DNA from: Diphasiastrum complanatum
Lineage: Eukaryota > Streptophyta > Lycopodiopsida > Lycopodiales > Lycopodiaceae
Assembly (NCBI GenBank): GCA_029204225.1
Contig: CM055093.1
Span: 20,434,595 to 20,498,594, forward strand
DNA length: 64,000 nt
Direction: 5' to 3'
Below are positions 1-10,059 of the stretch, piece after piece (position 1 is the stretch's first letter; each line of letters opens with the position of its first letter). Both the position numbers and the translations under genes were made by a program. A model generated the notes under the pieces. That model was not told where the DNA came from, ran no database searches, and worked only from the letters and a program-made list of their open reading frames with translations.

Positions 1-246
1 GCTTTTCAATGACACCCAACATGACCCAGTTCCGAGCTACGATGAAGAAGTTATGGCCAGTCAAAGTTTTGGTTGGTCAACACTTGGTCAACCCGATATT
101 TCTTTCAAGCGCAAATGACCGGTTTGATCGGGCTACGCTTGAAAGAGATATCGGGTTGACCAAGTGTTGACCCATCAAATCTTTGATTGGCCATAACTTC
201 TTCATCGTAGTTCGGAACTGGGTCATGTTGGATGTCATTGAAAAGC
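1..246. repeat. Near-perfect palindrome (fold-back), about 111-bp arms
   Basis: Bases 1-111 are the reverse complement of 136-246 with only a few mismatches, leaving a 24-base loop. The arms start and end with gcttttcaatgac / gtcattgaaaagc. No frame of note lies inside. The left arm begins at the first base of the window, so the repeat may extend further out. It could be a fold-back MITE or the inner part of a longer inverted repeat. Confidence 0.9.
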
Positions 247-593
247 TCTCGTCAAAGGCTTTCTAATGGCACCGTAATCGTCTCAATTCGAGTTGTTGCT
301 CAAAAGTTACACTGTTTTTCTGTTGAGTTGCATACTATACTACAAATAAAATGGCTTATTTACGAGTTGCCCCCGACGCAAAATTACAGTTCTTTTAAAA
401 AGAAAAGAAAATCAATTTGAATGAGCTATGCTACGTAGATTTCAAATTTGAGTGTTTTGATTGGACCATGTGGAAGAAACTTTTGAGAAAAAAAATAAAA
501 GGTATATTTTTGAAAGGCCTCTTTTGTGCTCAAATTTTCTCTAATGTCTTATGCTCCTATGATGTACCTCAAAACTCTTTTCCCTAGCTTCCA
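247..593. other. Non-coding stretch with a dispersed repeat
   Basis: No convincing gene. Bases 412-545 resemble 13683-13810: both contain tacgtagatttcaaat, then gattgg, then an A-rich run followed by a T-rich run. Both lie next to copia remnants, so this may be a piece of an older element. Confidence 0.4.
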
Positions 594-1345
594 ATGTTAT
601 TCACTAGGATCTTGCATAAATTGGCTTAATCTACCAACACAATAGCTTAGATCTGATCTTGTGATGGTTAGATAGATGAGTGAGCCAACTAGCTTTCTAT
701 AGAGAGTAATGTCCTCAAAGGATCTTTCATTACCTCTTATAGCTAGCTTTACATCTGAATCCATAGGTGTATCACAAGACTTTGCATCTACCATATGAAA
801 TCTTTTTAGAATAGAATTAGCATACTTCTATTGACAAATGAAAGTAGATTGAGAATATCTAATTACTTCTATTCCTAAAATGTAATGCAAATGACCAAGA
901 TCATGCACCTCAAACTCCATCTTAAGAGCAATCTTGATCTCATCAACATCTTGATTGTTTCCACCACTTAAGATAATATCATCCACGTAGATTAGCAAGA
1001 TGGTAACATCATTTCCAATAGACCTATAATAAAGTGAATTATCATACTCACTCATAGCAAACCTTTGATAGAGTAAAAATGTGTTAAGCTTAGCATACCA
1101 ACTCCTTGGTGCTTGCTTAAGGCCATACAAACTCTTTTGTAGAAGACACACATGATTTGGCTTTGTAGATTAGATGTAGCTCTTGGGTTGTCCTCAAGAT
1201 CACCATAAAAAATGCATTTGTAATGTCCAATTGCCAGAGATCCCATCCAAAAAGAGTAGCAAGAGATATAATGACCCGAATACTCACCATCTTTGCCAAT
1301 GGGTGCAAAGGTTCTCCAAAAAGCGATAGTGTCGGCTTTTCCCAA
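594..1345 (-). pseudogene. Ty1/copia reverse transcriptase remnant
   Basis: Minus-strand frames give consecutive pieces of a copia RT. A decayed 'FAPIGK' region (about 1300) is followed by KSLYGLKQAPRSWYAKL, the catalytic LLIYVDDIILSG and LGHLHYILGIEV (828-1151), then DTPMDSDVK and LTITRSDLSYCVGRLSQFMQ (597-794), the start of the connection to RNase H. The pieces sit in different frames with stops between them, and integrase, gag and LTRs are missing. The YVDD active site is still readable. This is a 5'- and 3'-truncated fossil. Confidence 0.85.
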
Positions 1346-1685
1346 AAAGCGACACTTCAGTATAGTTCACAAATTTAAGTTTTTGTGAGAGTGTCGATTT
1401 TTTTGCATTTCCTCAAAATGCAATAGTGTCGGCTTTTTGCGACATTGTCACTTTTTTCCAAAAAGCGACACTTGCCTTAAACTTCTTCCTTTCAGCTATT
1501 TTGAAGGAGTTAAACTATTTTAAAGACACTGTCATTTTTTTTAAGAGCACCGTCAACTTTTTAAGAAAAATGTTGTCTTTTTAAGGGCACCATCGGCTTT
1601 TTAAGGACAATGTCATCTTTTTAAAGACATCGTTGACTTTTTAAGGATAGTGTCGCCTTTTTAAGAGCACTGTCGACTTTTTTGC
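1313..1685. repeat. Degenerate minisatellite with hairpin units
   Basis: Roughly 20-27-base units of the form ctttttaagg(r)ca(y)(y)gtcg are repeated about eight times from 1521 to 1685. Upstream, 1325-1480 carries related units, including agtgtcggcttttcccaaaaagcgacact, which folds on itself. No coding potential is seen. Confidence 0.6.
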
Positions 1686-2540
1686 AAAATATTGAAGAGA
1701 AAAAAAAATCCGACAATCATCTATTTTCAACGAGGAACGTATTTAACGACTTCCCAAAAATAGGAAGTGAGAGAAAGCCACTTCACATAAAAAAAGTGAG
1801 AGCTCTATTTGCAACGTCCTCATCACTGTCAACATTCTCTGATTCGTTGACCGTACATACTATGTATAGTTGTCACAAAAAGCCAAATCTTTCCAAGTAC
1901 AACAGCTTACCTAATTAGTTGACAAACATTTACTGTAATGAATATGTGGATGAATTGTATAAATGGATCATACAGGCACACTCTACGTGATGCTCCATCC
2001 ATGAGACGTATAATTTGAGCCTCCCAGTTACGCCGCCATTTTGGTTGTAATTGCTATTTTATTGTGCTTCACTGTAATATAGCAGCAGCACGCTTTCCTA
2101 TATGTGTATAACGTAGATGAATGCTTGTTGTGATTGAATGCACTTTATCTTTGTTCGATCGTGCTTGTTTACTCACTCTGATCAGAACACGGACATCTAC
2201 GACTCCTTCGCTTCTGATGATGGCTGTCTTTGACGATTGAGGAACTCGCGATATCATACTTCTCTTTCCCTCTATTTCAGAACTAAACTTCATATTGAAT
2301 CTGATTTCTAGTGATACCACACATGCAAATCATTTCTAATCTCTTCAGTGGACTGTACTCTCATTTTTGTGAGTATGAACTAATTTTTAAGATCCTGGTG
2401 GGCAACTGGAACACTAGCATAAGCTTCCTATTAGACTGTTCATCTAGCAGCTGATTGTAACGGGAGAGCTATTCCGCAATATTCTTGCTCTCTTCTTCGT
2501 TCACGTTCTTCTATCTCCCTATCATCAAAATGCAGTCAAT
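1686..2540. other. No recognisable gene
   Basis: Only short frames lie here (for example 1682-1918 plus and 2069-2320 minus), with no family resemblance. No LTR boundary or structural repeat was recognised. Confidence 0.4.
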
Positions 2541-3135
2541 CAGGACTTTGATTCGTTAGCAACCACTAAAGACCTCGAAATGCACCAAATGGATGTCAAG
2601 ACAGTAGTTCTCAACGAACAATGTCGAAGAGGAGCTGTACGCCTTCCAACCGAAAGGATGTGAAGTCAAAGACCAAGAGCACAAAGTGTGCAAGCTGCAT
2701 AAAACAATCTACGATCTAAAACATGCCACAAGAGCATGGTTCAATAGAATCAACTCTTATCTTATGCAAAGTGGAATTTGCAAACAATTCAGTTGAATGT
2801 AATGTTTATTCAAAGCACATAGGCACCAATTTAGTTCACATAGCTCTTTACGTAGATGATGCATTTATTTTGTCTAATGCTACTTCTCTTCTACACACTA
2901 TTTTGCATGGATCCTCTATTTATAAAACTGTTATTGATAACTCTACACATGCCTTGACTGTCCCAAACCTGGTACTAACTCCATTTAGTGTGATTTGGGC
3001 CTCACAAAAAATATTAGTTACTTTCAAGTCACGTCCAATATGGCATAACATAACTAATAGTCTTGATTTATTGGAGTACCGTGTATCCAAAACTAGGAGC
3101 ATACTAAATCCTATGTACTGGTCATGGACATGACA
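2541..3135 (+). pseudogene. Decayed Ty1/copia reverse transcriptase fragment
   Basis: Across shifted frames the plus strand reads like a copia RT. An 'HQMDVKT' segment near 2583 is followed by 'AFQPKG' near 2645, 'KLHKTIYDLKHATRAWFNRI' near 2694, and HIALYVDDAFILS at 2838-2876 carrying the catalytic YVDD. At least three frameshifts or stops interrupt it. After about 2880 the match is lost. It belongs to a different, older copy than the remnant at 594-1345 and lies in the opposite orientation. Confidence 0.7.
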
Positions 3136-3604
3136 ACCCTGACTCCCAATCATGTGGTGATCATGTGGTTCCTAGCCTAGAAGGTAGCTTATAAGATTAG
3201 AAGATAGCTTAAATGCGGGGAGTTGTAGTACGCTACATTGCAAGAAGCCATGGAAGATGTCATCAAGGAAGAAGAAGAAGGATCAGATGATGATTCAAGC
3301 CATAACTATCTAACAGTCCATCATCTAACTCCCTCAGTAGCAACGCCTACAATATTGCAAATGATCTGTTGATGGATAAGATTACAAAACTCCACAAACA
3401 ATAGATGAAAAAATTGACAACCCAGTTTGATAAAAAACTGAAGGCTTCCCAAAGTATTGTAGCATCATCTTCCAATGCGCCCTACCAAGATTGAGTGCCA
3501 TTATTAGATTTGACATAAGGTCATGAAATCTAATAATCTAGGCCGAAATCAGTCCTCTAAACTTGTTTTACAAGTCTTGAAAGTACATCAAAAAAGTGTA
3601 AGGG
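3136..3604. other. No recognisable gene
   Basis: An A-rich stretch with short broken frames and a local GAA-rich run near 3263. No domain or repeat boundary was identified. Confidence 0.35.
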
Positions 3605-3897
3605 AGATTTATAACTTTGTGAGGGAGTGTTAGAACTGAGATTATAAGTCTATTTGTTGGATTAGAAATCTAATTTGAGTGAAACACTACAAGAAAGAGA
3701 CCTTAGTGAGTGTCTAGAGACAATCAAATCCATTTCTTGGCAAGATTTGTTTGAAAGTAGTTTTCACTTCATTCTAGCTTTGTGAGGGAGTGATAGAACT
3801 ATTTTTATAAGTCCATTTGTTAAACTAGAAATCAAATTTGAGTGAAACACTGCAAGTGTGAGACCTTTGTGAGTTTCAAGTCAATCAAATCTATTTC
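3605..3897. repeat. Tandem direct repeat in a copia leader, about 165-base period
   Basis: The blocks at about 3605-3755 and 3770-3897 share 'ctttgtgagggagtg.tagaact', 'ataagtc.atttgtt', 'agaaatc.aatttgagtgaaacact.caag' and 'caatcaaatc.atttcttg'. The second block runs straight into the gag start. It probably represents duplicated leader or LTR-end sequence of the gag-bearing element. Confidence 0.6.
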
Positions 3898-4545
3898 TTG
3901 CTTGTAGAAATCACTAGTAAGATGGGATCTGCTGGAGCATACCTTCTAGAAGCTAGTGAGAGATTGAATTCTACAAATTATGTTATTTGGAAGGTTAGGA
4001 TGGAGTCGCTCTTGGTGCTCCAAGACCTTCATGAGTTCTTGATTGAAGATGAAGATGAACCTCTAGGTGCACATGAGTTAGATAGATACAAGAAGAGATC
4101 TAGGCTTGCACTTCATTATGTGAAGATGAATGTGAGCAATGATTTGTTGAGAGAAATATCAACATGTACTAGTGCTAAAGAGGCTTGGGAGTCTTTAGAA
4201 TCAATCTAAGAATTTAGTAACACTTCAAGAGTACTCATGCTTAGAAATCAGATTTTGCAAAGCACGAGGAGAAGTGAGAGAGTGCACATGATTATGTACT
4301 CAGAATCAAGTCTCTGAATAGGGAGTTGGTTCCATTGGAGAGAAGATTCATGATGGAGAGCTTGTACAAATTGTCCTTAATGGTCTAGAAGATGAATTTG
4401 CAACTTTGGTCCAAAGTTTTGCCATCCAAGACACTTTGCCAACTATAGAAAACCTTCACAGTGTATTAGTGGCTAAAGAGTGTAGGATGCTCCACACCAA
4501 GGCAAGAATGCATTAGAGGAATTCTCAATATCAAAAAGACTTCTT
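3898..4545 (+). pseudogene. Ty1/copia gag remnant
   Basis: The first 103 codons (3898-4206) read as a clean copia gag N-terminus: ASERLNSTNYVIWKVRMESLL (the DUF4219-like start), then RSRLALHYVKMNVSNDLLREI and SAKEAWESLESI (UBN2-like). A stop at 4207 breaks the frame. The rest of the capsid region can still be followed in other frames to about 4500 (residues like LRNQILQS, 'ALQSVLV'-type text). No zinc knuckle or pol follows. It resembles the gag at 17531 and 63129 but is more diverged. Confidence 0.8.
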
Positions 4546-5093
4546 AAGGAATGCCATGTAGGATATACAAAAATATCAAAATAAATAAAACAATGTTGTT
4601 TATTTGCTTGCCCACACCACTCCCAAGGCCTCCCCAACTCCCAATGATCTAACCACAGTGTCTATAGTCATAGTTAAGAACTGTTAACAGTTCACAGTAT
4701 AACTTGACTAAATTCAAAAATATTCCCTCCATTGGTTACAAAAAGGGAATATTTTCACTGGATCTAGAATATGACCGCCATCCCCAAATTCGAATCAGAA
4801 AAAATTGCAAAATGTTTACATATGCATTCCTTCCACGAGAATGGAAATATGAGCGCCAACTACCTATTGGAATGAAAAAAATGAGCAAAATTTCCAAATT
4901 TGAATCAAGCATACAAGCATGGAGATTGGATTGATCGTACATAGTATATAATTTAATCAAAGATGAGTATTTTGTTCTGCTTCATAGAATCTGGTCATAG
5001 TACTTTGATGCAACTGATTACTCTATTATTATTTTGATGATGACATTATATCATCTACATGTGGATATCCCTGCTGATTTGGCACCTTTGTAG
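4546..5093. other. Intergenic, left edge of the 5.1-13.4 kb cassette
   Basis: No gene recognised. Short frames at 4704-4934 (plus) and 4736-4960 (minus) have no family resemblance. A small palindromic motif, gaactgttaacagttc, lies at about 4678-4693. I looked for a terminal inverted repeat matching 13.36-13.7 kb and found only weak GTAACTGT/ACAGTTAC-type similarity. Confidence 0.35.
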
Positions 5094-7567
5094 AGAAGAG
5101 GAGGCAAAGGAGTTCAAATATCTGCTAAAGATCGTTCTCGTTACAGGGCAGAAGGAAAGAAAAACGTGGATTTGTGGACAGATAGAACATTATATCCACA
5201 AGATCCAAGCACTTTGACACATCCCACATTCTCTTCAATAACTCATTTAGTTACATGGATATGCAATGGACATAGTGGATTACTAGGATATTGTGAAAGA
5301 TTGCAAAACCATGGAAAACAACTTTATATGAATAAAGTTCACTTTTTAGAAGGTGAGTTAATTCGGATATCCTCTTATTGTCAAAATAGAGATTGTCATC
5401 TCCAAAAGACATTAGAAGAAAATGAACAACTTAAAAAAAATAATGAATCATTACAGAAGATAGCAATCAATATCAAATTAGAACTAGAGCAAATGCAATC
5501 AGTCTTACAGTCTGTTCGTATTGAAAACTTACAATTACTGAAGGATGTGGATTTGGTAAAGAAGAAGGCTGAAAGTAAGAAGCGAAAGCGACAAAGTTGA
5601 AAGGATATTCAAACGCTTTCAAAAGGAGGTTATCGAAATAGAAGGATTTGTGCATTCAAGTAAGCATATTCTAAATTTTGTAAGTTTTTCAATGACATTT
5701 GGATTTAATTTCAGCTATGGTGATATTCTGTTAACTATCTATTTTTTTTGCAGATCTGCATTAGTAGCTCCTCGGAATATTAAAGACAACGCTTCACTAG
5801 GAATGTCATTGGGCACAATATTGACTTGCAAATTCACTGAGCGTATCATGATGAACAATAGGATCTCAAATGTAAAGTGTAAAATAGCAGAATCTTTGAT
5901 GGTGGACATTCAAAATATTTTAGATAAGACTAAAGTTCAGGGTGCTTGTGATTTTGCAGGTATTAGTAGGGAAGCATATGCAACAATATTTAAACTAACT
6001 AGAGAAGCTTTTAAGCAAGTTCAAATTAGAAAAGTCCCAATCCCTAGGACATACCAATTGAAGAAAGAGAGGGATACATTAAACATAGGTATGCGTAAGA
6101 TCACTGGAACTTCATTTCATATTGAGGAGGTGTATGAAACTGATGGAAGATTGATATTCTATAATTCATCAAACAATTTATTTGTTGATCTAAATTACTT
6201 GCTGAGATACATCGTCACATTCTATGATATAACCTATGAAAAGGTGAATGGCAGAATAATCATAGTACTTAAGTTAGATGAGTCAGAAATTGTGAAAGGG
6301 CAACAGATGGAAAGGGTTAGTATAACTCTCATGAATGGTGCTCTATCCCAAACAGAGAACCAAGAAGATTTCAAATTCAATGTCCAGTCAGAAAATGATA
6401 TATATGGTGGCTGGCAGCGTTTCAGGTAACTAGCCTCATTATTACATTACATTAATTGAATAGTATTAATACATTGTAAACTAAGTATGATTAATTCTTT
6501 GGACAGGTGCTGAAAGAGGATCATGATATATTATCATGGATATTCTCAAGGACATCTTATCCTAGGATCATCAAGGACCATATGGATGGAGGATTTCTCA
6601 ATGTTCCAGGAGTTGGAGACTTCAATGTTGAATGGCACTTAGCAGGTGATTTGAAAACATTGAAATGTATGTATAATGTCTCTCACGGTGCTACATCAAA
6701 ACACCCTTGTTTGTACTGCATGAAAAAGGCAAAAGATGTAACTAGGAGTACAAGAATTACTAGAAAATATGCAGATCCAAACTGGAAGCCTGTGTTGTCT
6801 ATCCCCTTAAAAAATGTGCATGTTTGCACTCTTTATGCAAAAGTTAGATTAATAGAAAAGATCATTTATCTTCATATAGTTTTTGCTTTGTCAAAATTCA
6901 AAAAGATGAAAAGCTTTCAGGAAAGAATGGGAACATGCCAACTAAGCCAACCATAGGAGGAGCAAAAGCACGTCATTTTCTATCAAATCATTCTGGTAAG
7001 GCTTCTAATATTCAACACTCATTCTTGACAGATATTATTGCTGCCACTCAGGACTTCGAGAAAGACGGCAAAACCAGAGTACTAAAAGTTGATGTATGGA
7101 AAAAGCTTGATAGTATGATTGTTATTTTAAGAAAAGAAAAATACTCTGATATTGATAAGAAAGCTATCCAAAGGACTTGTGTCGAGTTTGTTAATGCAAT
7201 ATCAAAAGCATGGGGAGAAGATCACATCACTCATTACATGGTTAGTATAAAATTTTCAAAATGCTTTCAAATTTTCATATATATATAGATCTAAACATAA
7301 GACTAACATTATGATTTTGACATATGTAGCACATACTAAGAGATCATAAAATATTTTTTGCAAATACATATGGAAGCTTGAGTGTATGGTCATCACAAGG
7401 GATAGAGAAGTCACACTGGCTAGCACGAGCAGCATTTCATTGAAATACACAACATGGAGGAACCAATGAAATACGAAACTACATTTGTCAATTGTTTCAG
7501 TGGTTCTACCGTAGAGTTCAGATTCGACATATAACAAAGTCCACACAATACAACAAGTTTAGATAAG
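5094..7567 (+). pseudogene. DDE transposase-like gene, multi-exon, broken
   Basis: I see five coding blocks. 5094-5600 is basic, with a long coiled coil (LEENEQLKKNNESLQK onward) and a KKRKRQ tail. 5754-6425 follows ttttttttgcag and ends at a gtaact donor. 6507-6840 follows ttggacag. About 6930-7239 ends at atg/gttagt. About 7330-7567 follows catatgtag. Possible catalytic acids are D in VLKLDESEI, D in WHLAGDLKTLKCMYN and E in SSQGIEKSH. The second is followed by GATSKHPCLYC, a C-x2-C pattern I associate with uncharacterised RNase-H-fold transposase-like proteins. Exon phases do not join cleanly, there is a frameshift before 6930, and a TGA stop interrupts the last block at about 7439. The family assignment is inference; a dead transposase fits best. 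Confidence 0.5.
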
Positions 7568-7714
7568 CATGCAAGTTCATACAGGAACAGAAAATTAGAT
7601 AATTGCTGAGTAGAAAATCATCATGACATGTTCAAAATTGCTTTGCAAATTCATTGAACAAGAGAGGAGCAATACCCAATGTAGATGTATTGATTGTATT
7701 TTACAAAGTGTCAA
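7568..7714. other. Short gap between convergent genes
   Basis: About 150 bases between the end of the transposase-like gene and the 3' end of the minus-strand gene. A shared 3' untranslated or terminator zone is plausible, but no specific signal was recognised. Confidence 0.3.
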
Positions 7715-9227
7715 CTATTCATCATCAGATCTTGTATCAGATTCTATGGTAGTATTGTCATGAAGAAATTCTCTGCTAGCATATGCATCTAATAGATGTG
7801 CATTATCCTTATTTACACTAAGCTCAATATAAGTGGAATACAATGAATAATGGGAGCTCCTTAAAGGAACATTCCCATCAGTAAAGCCTAAAATGTTCAA
7901 AACATAAGATCTTTTGACAAAAATGATCTTACTTGTCTTAACAAATTTATGTCCTCCTGAATAAAATGATAAAGCTTTAACTGCCATTATAAGACTCTCC
8001 TCGACTGGGCTTAGTTTGGAATGAGCAATACAGATCTCACTCTTCAAAAAATGCAGAAGACAGTGGCCTAGTCCACTGTCCCTCTGAAACGAGAATGCGT
8101 GTTGTCTGAAACCACCTCGTCTTGCAAGCAAAATCATCTATTATGAGAGCATCCTGCAATAGGAAATATGTTAGCAAAAACACATTCAGTGATTGAAAAT
8201 ATTCAAATACAAAGAAGATTAAACAATTACACATTCTTCATCATCAGCAACAACCAGATCAAGATGATCAATATAATGACCACGTACTGAAGTGGAATCA
8301 TCAGTGAAATGCATTAATGATGGACGAGGGAAGCCCATCTGGGATTGAAATGCCGTGAATTCTTCATCAGATGGTCTGCCTTGCCCATCCTCAGCTATAT
8401 TTGATAAAGTCTTATTCAAGCATTCTTCACCGGTCATAAGACCCTCCTCATCATCAAATCAATACCAGCAACAATGTCATATGTCTCAAAATCTACAAAG
8501 TCGGAGAATTCGGAAATTGTGCCGGATAATAAGCATAGAACCTCGTCCTCACGATAGTCAAAAAATTCATAAATTAGCAGTAGTAAAATATACATCATCA
8601 TTAATATAATATACAGGCAAATTGAAAAGACATTTCGAATCCTCCATAGATTTGGATTCATCATCAGATGTATTTTGGCCAATGAAAGAATCTCGGAGAA
8701 CATCAGTATTTAAATCAATGAAGTCACTTTTTTTATCAGGAGTGACGATAAGAAAGTGACTAATACTTAATGGCTGACTGAACAGAGGAGGGTGCAAAAG
8801 GAGGGTCAACAACAGGAAACTCATCATCATCTGGGATCTGAACTAAAAGAAAAAGTACGAAACCACTGTAATATTCAACCAATCGACATTTCTTGTTGCA
8901 ATACGGACACATAGAACTACTTTTGAAAAGATCAAACAATTTGGTGAACATTCTATTCAGTCTATGTCTAAAAGCTGGGAAGAAATGAACAAGATCAGTA
9001 TAATGCATGTACTGGAGTTGACCTATGGAGAAAACAAGCTTGCTAAGTATATCTCTGAATCTGACATAATCTTCATAAAATACGTCAAAATTTGGTTGTG
9101 CACTCTTGAAAACATGTAGATAAGACCTGAATAGGCTGTGGAAGTAGTCCAGATTTTCAGTAATCCCAACTTCACTCAGAAATGAACTCAAGCCTGATTC
9201 TCGTGAGGATGATAAGGAAGAGGCCAT
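7715..9227 (-). pseudogene. Unknown acidic protein gene, frameshifted
   Basis: The frame starts at the ATG at 9227 (MASSLSSSRESGLSSFLSEV) and runs 156 codons to about 8760. It includes a possible zinc-binding MCPYCNKKCR. The coding look continues downstream in other frames: 8570-8760 (acidic, TSDDESKSMEDS), 8437-8570 and 8219-8437 (VVADDEECV). A probable intron follows; its acceptor cctattgcag precedes an exon that starts at 8153. A final 140-codon frame (8137-7715) ends in IESDTRSDDE. Three or four frameshifts are needed to join everything, so the gene is probably dead. I recognise no family. Its promoter side faces the H3-Ulp1 gene across an 830-bp divergent region. Confidence 0.45.
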
Positions 9228-10059
9228 GGCAGTAGCGTGAATATCGCACTTGTGCGCGCGAGAGAACTGAACCAAAACTAACAATCAAAATGGCGCAGAA
9301 GATGGATATGTACGACAGACAGATACAGAATATCTCACTTGTGCGTGAGTAGGTATACTTGCAAGCAAACAGACAGAAATGGGCGTGCACAAAAGCGATA
9401 TGTCGCAAATTTCGAGAACGCAAAAGGTAAAAAATTATTCCATTTCCGTGTCATTTATACTAAATTTTTGCACGTGTGGTCAACGGACTTATGACACGTG
9501 TCTACTTTCAATTCGACAACAGGCGTAGGCACGTGTGAGATGACACCTGCACATGTGTGAAATGACACCTAAACACGTGTCGTGTGTTCATTTGAGTGCT
9601 TATAAACACGTGTCGCTCTCGCATTCGGTCGTACAAATCTCACACATGTAGTGTGATAGAGTGACACATGTTGCACTCGCATTTGTCCGTACAACTCCCA
9701 CATGTGTGACAGGACGTTCTTTCACACGTGCGAACCCTGATATAAAATCACAAATTTTGATGAATTTTTTTCACTTTTTTTTTCGCTCCGCATATCGCAT
9801 TTGTGCGCGCCCTTCACGATCAAAATTCCTCCTACTACCTTCCATGCGCACAGGTCCGATACGTCTTCCTACATGTCACCCCATATCGCACTTGTGCGTC
9901 TTTCCTCAAATCTAATCGTTCTCTCTGATAATCGGCTCGCATAGGTCCGATATAACATACATTCTATTCGTACATAGCAGTCCTCTGCGAGTTCTTTATC
10001 ATCCCTTCCTTCTCATCCTAACCTTCATGCACAAGTCCGCTATCACATAGTTCACGCCC
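9228..10059. promoter_or_regulatory. Divergent promoter region rich in CACGTG palindromes
   Basis: This stretch separates two divergent genes. It holds six CACGTG G-box cores (9471, 9495, 9530, 9574, 9607, 9725) plus CACATGTG variants at about 9550, 9650, 9667 and 9700. A second motif, gcacttgtgcg or close to it, occurs at about 9246, 9793 and 9888, and 'aggtccgatayg' occurs near 9852 and 9943. G-boxes bind bHLH/bZIP factors in plants. Their density here is far above chance for this AT-rich region. Similar CACACGTGTG boxes occur in the copia LTRs of this window. Confidence 0.6.

Noticed and set aside
3686-3700. CACTACAAGAAAG, which looks like a CACTA transposon end
   Set aside because: The same stretch recurs as cactgcaagtgtgag at 3848 within the 165-base direct repeat of the copia leader, with no matching opposite end.
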